From the NCBI RefSeq assembly GCF_040530035.1, contig NZ_JBEWCD010000002.1, positions 1,736,001 to 1,800,000 on the forward strand: 64,000 nt of DNA, in the 5' to 3' direction. This stretch comes from Roseibium sp. HPY-6. Lineage in GTDB: Bacteria > Pseudomonadota > Alphaproteobacteria > Rhizobiales > Stappiaceae. Each line of letters starts with the position of its first letter. Within the stretch, counting starts at the first letter, position 1. Positions 62,140-64,000 of this stretch are shown piece after piece. Position numbers and translations under genes: made by a program. The notes under the pieces were generated by a model, which saw nothing but the letters and a program-made list of their open reading frames with translations, was not told the origin of the DNA and did not search any database.

Positions 62140-62844
62140 TCAGCTTGCGCGCTTGAAAATATTGTACCAGCGTTTCCTGGGGATCTTGATGGCGCGTTCC
62201 AGGATTTCGGCCGCATAGAGCGACGCGTTTTCCCGCGCCTTGGCAACGCCAGAAACCACCGACGCGTCAAGTGTCGACAATCCGCCGCCGAATTCGAACA
62301 GGTCGCGGAACGCGGCCCGTTCGACGATCGGTGTCATTAGGACATCGATATTCTGCGCGGACAGGAAGTCCTGGACGGCCTTCATGGCGCGGGTGGTCAC
62401 AGCCGCGTTCGTGCGTGTAAGGACAACACAGTGTTTGATGTCCTGTCGCACAATTTTTTCGAGCTTTTTGATCAGCGTCAGGATCTTGGCGCCGCCGCGC
62501 GCGTCCATTGAAGACCCCTGGATAGGAACGACAACAAGGTCGGAGACCGACAACGCGTTGGCGACGATAAGGTTCTCCGTGCCTTCCAGATCGACAATAA
62601 CGTAGTCTGAATATTCGGCAGCGTGGGTGATCTGCTCGGTTATGGAGGCGGGCGACATTTCGCTGACAACCGATATGCCCGGGCTTTTCTCCGGCAACTC
62701 GTACCACTTCGTAATCCACTTTTGCGGATCGGCATCGAAGATGGTCACGCGCTTTCCCCGTGCCGCGACTTCTGTCGCCAGCAACAGCGCAGCCGTGGTC
62801 TTGCCGGCGCCGCCTTTTGCGTTTGCGAAGGAAATGACTGGCAT
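62140..62844 (-). CDS. Orphan ParA-family ATPase (VirC1-like)
   Basis: A 234-residue ParA ATPase with deviant Walker A NAKGGAGKTTAALLLA (about 8-23), TIFDADPQKWITKWYEL (switch I Asp-Pro) and YVIVDLEGTENLIVANAL. The DxxGTE loop and size resemble VirC1-type single ParA proteins of rhizobia. There is no parB or parS next to it. It may place a protein or DNA complex in the cell. ATG 62844 has AGGAG upstream; it ends at a strong terminator. Confidence 0.85.
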   Translation of the reverse strand: MPVISFANAKGGAGKTTAALLLATEVAARGKRVTIFDADPQKWITKWYELPEKSPGISVVSEMSPASITEQITHAAEYSDYVIVDLEGTENLIVANALSVSDLVVVPIQGSSMDARGGAKILTLIKKLEKIVRQDIKHCVVLTRTNAAVTTRAMKAVQDFLSAQNIDVLMTPIVERAAFRDLFEFGGGLSTLDASVVSGVAKARENASLYAAEILERAIKIPRKRWYNIFKRAS

Positions 62845-63225
62845 CTGGGTTCTCCTGAACTTGCCGTGCATCGTCTTGCGGTTCGGCCTCTTTCGGACCT
62901 ATCTCTTGAAAAGTCTTGGGTTTTTATGGTTACCAATTCCTTAAATTCGCAATTTGCGAGGAACTTATTCAGCCTGTCAGAGGCAGTGTGGATAACCTTC
63001 GAGGTTTCCTCCGTAGTTCTTCCATTGGCATAAAGAGAGATCCCGGATCATTTGTCCTGCCAGTGAACCCGGCATCGGAAGCCGGCCGGATTTTGGGCAA
63101 CAACAATCTTGCGTTTGTGAGCAAGAACCAACGGTTTTTACCGCGCTTGCAATTGCGCCCGAATTACGCGACGCGTAGGTTAACGCGCACCATGTTGATG
63201 CTTTTTCGGAACAAAGGACGCTTTA
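62845..63225. other. Divergent promoter region parA-like / alpha/beta hydrolase
   Basis: About 380 bases, AT-rich at 62910-62960. It holds promoters for both neighbours; I see no RNA gene, repeat or convincing operator. Confidence 0.5.
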
Positions 63226-64000
63226 TGCTGCAACGATTGATGTCCGGCCGCCTGGTTCCGCTGGTCGGCGGGTTGATAGTGGGAGCTGCTGTTGCATTTT
63301 CCGGCGTGGCGCAGGCAGATGTTCTGAAGCCGTATAAGGATCGTCTTTTCAAATACAAGAAAATCACCGAAACGCTTTACGACGGGGACTTCATCGTCGT
63401 CGAATATTCCAAGCAGCGCGATTTGCGTGACCGCGACGAGGTCGATGAGCGTAAGGTCTTCGGGAATTATGTCTCCTATAAGCCGAAACGGGGCAGGGGT
63501 AGCGCCGAGCTGCAGGCGAATGGCCGCACGATCTCCTATATGGGAACGGGCAAGTGGAAAGGCGGTGCCAGGGCGATCGTCATCTACATTCACGGCCAGG
63601 GCGGCAACCGTTTCCAGGGCATGAATGACGTTTCATTCGGCGGCAACTTCAACCGGGTCCAGAACCTGATGGTGCGCAACGGCGGCGCTTACCTCACTGT
63701 CGACATCAAGAATTTCGACAAGCGCGGGACCGCGGATGTTGCCGCGTTGATCCAGTATCAGAAACAGCTTTCACCCGGCGCAAAAGTGGTTGTCGCCTGC
63801 GGCTCGATGGGCGGGATCATCTGCTGGAACCTGGTGCGAAACGCCAATTACTCAAGGCTTCTGAGCGGTATCATGCTGCTTGGGTCGCCAAAGGATCCGA
63901 ATTTCCTTGGCTCCGGCGCGCTCTCGCGCAATGTTCCCATCTATATGGGGCAAGGGACGCTCGACCGTGTCTACAATTGGGAGACGCAGGCCAATTTCTA
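63226..64000 (+). CDS. Secreted alpha/beta hydrolase, N-terminal part (cut by window end)
   Basis: A frame open to the window edge (258 codons visible). ATG 63226 has AAGGA 7 bases before; an in-frame ATG at 63193 is a weaker start. The signal peptide LVGGLIVGAAVAFSGVAQA ends near residue 32. The fold is seen in AIVIYIHGQGGNRFQG (oxyanion region) and VVVACGSMGGIICWNLV, the nucleophile Ser lying in a C-G-S-M-G elbow. It is probably a periplasmic esterase or related hydrolase; the rest of the catalytic triad is outside the window. Confidence 0.8.

Noticed and set aside
1..64000. rRNA, tRNA, integrase, transposase and attachment sites
   Set aside because: I looked for tRNA-like cloverleafs with TTCGAAT-type loops and for transposase or integrase motifs and saw none. 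The repeats at 46.6 and 58.6 kb have no associated transposase.

Overview
The window looks like a chromosomal segment of an alphaproteobacterium, most likely a marine member of the Hyphomicrobiales such as Stappiaceae (Roseibium/Labrenzia type). The basis is overall similarity: Smo-type polyol ABC transport, a TRAP acid-sugar operon, minCDE, a DUF2585 protein, a Zur-ZnuCBA locus and GC-rich DNA packed with ATGA-overlapping genes. The assignment is inference; there is no rRNA or tRNA gene to confirm it. || Layout. 1-1.7 kb: two GNAT acetyltransferases, preceded by a Zur-like box and what reads as the decayed start of a CobW-type metallochaperone gene. 2.1-15.2 kb: a pentitol island. A minus-strand operon carries binding protein, two permeases, SorC-type regulator, zinc polyol dehydrogenase, SIS protein, SDR, tagatose-3-epimerase-like enzyme, ribitol dehydrogenase and ribulokinase. 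A divergent plus-strand unit carries the transport ATPase, a HAD phosphatase and xylulokinase. Two copies of TTTGTA-N10-TACAAA flank the operon promoter. 15.5-25.7 kb: a zinc-homeostasis island with zur, an unlisted 42-residue membrane peptide, znuC, znuB, and znuA with a long His-rich loop. It continues with a class III alcohol dehydrogenase lacking two structural-zinc cysteines, two CobW GTPases, a Cys-containing small protein, an NTF2-like protein, folE, a hisI paralogue with an altered zinc ligand, and a His-rich protein with a SmtB-like ArsR regulator. 25.8-29.6 kb: one giant LamG/RTX protein built from two exact-length 1590-bp tandem copies. || 30.2-37.7 kb: a ribose-type ABC transporter with a sugar isomerase/epimerase, a Gfo/Idh dehydrogenase and a divergent LacI regulator with three evenly spaced operators. 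37.7-46.5 kb: a tightly overlapping acid-sugar operon (TRAP transporter, ABM-domain protein, metallo-beta-lactamase-fold protein, DUF1537 kinase, class II aldolase, isopropylmalate-dehydrogenase-like enzyme) with divergent Gfo/Idh and GntR genes and a GntR-type palindrome. 46.5-47.2 kb: dispersed palindromic repeats. 47.2-64 kb: mostly housekeeping and general genes: DUF2585, prfC, GNAT, methyltransferase, HD hydrolase, MHS transporter, minCDE, EamA transporter, an ABC-2 exporter with a lipoprotein adaptor, an orphan ParA and a secreted alpha/beta hydrolase cut by the window end. || How it fits together: three carbon-source modules each pair one transporter with a dedicated catabolic set and a local regulator. 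The zinc island pairs uptake (ZnuABC) with putative zinc delivery (CobW proteins) and with enzyme paralogues that appear to need less zinc. The most interesting material is the zinc island with its small coupled peptide, its zinc-sparing enzymes and the decayed CobW remnant, and the acid-sugar operon whose dehydrogenase does not match the described DUF1537 pathways I can recall.
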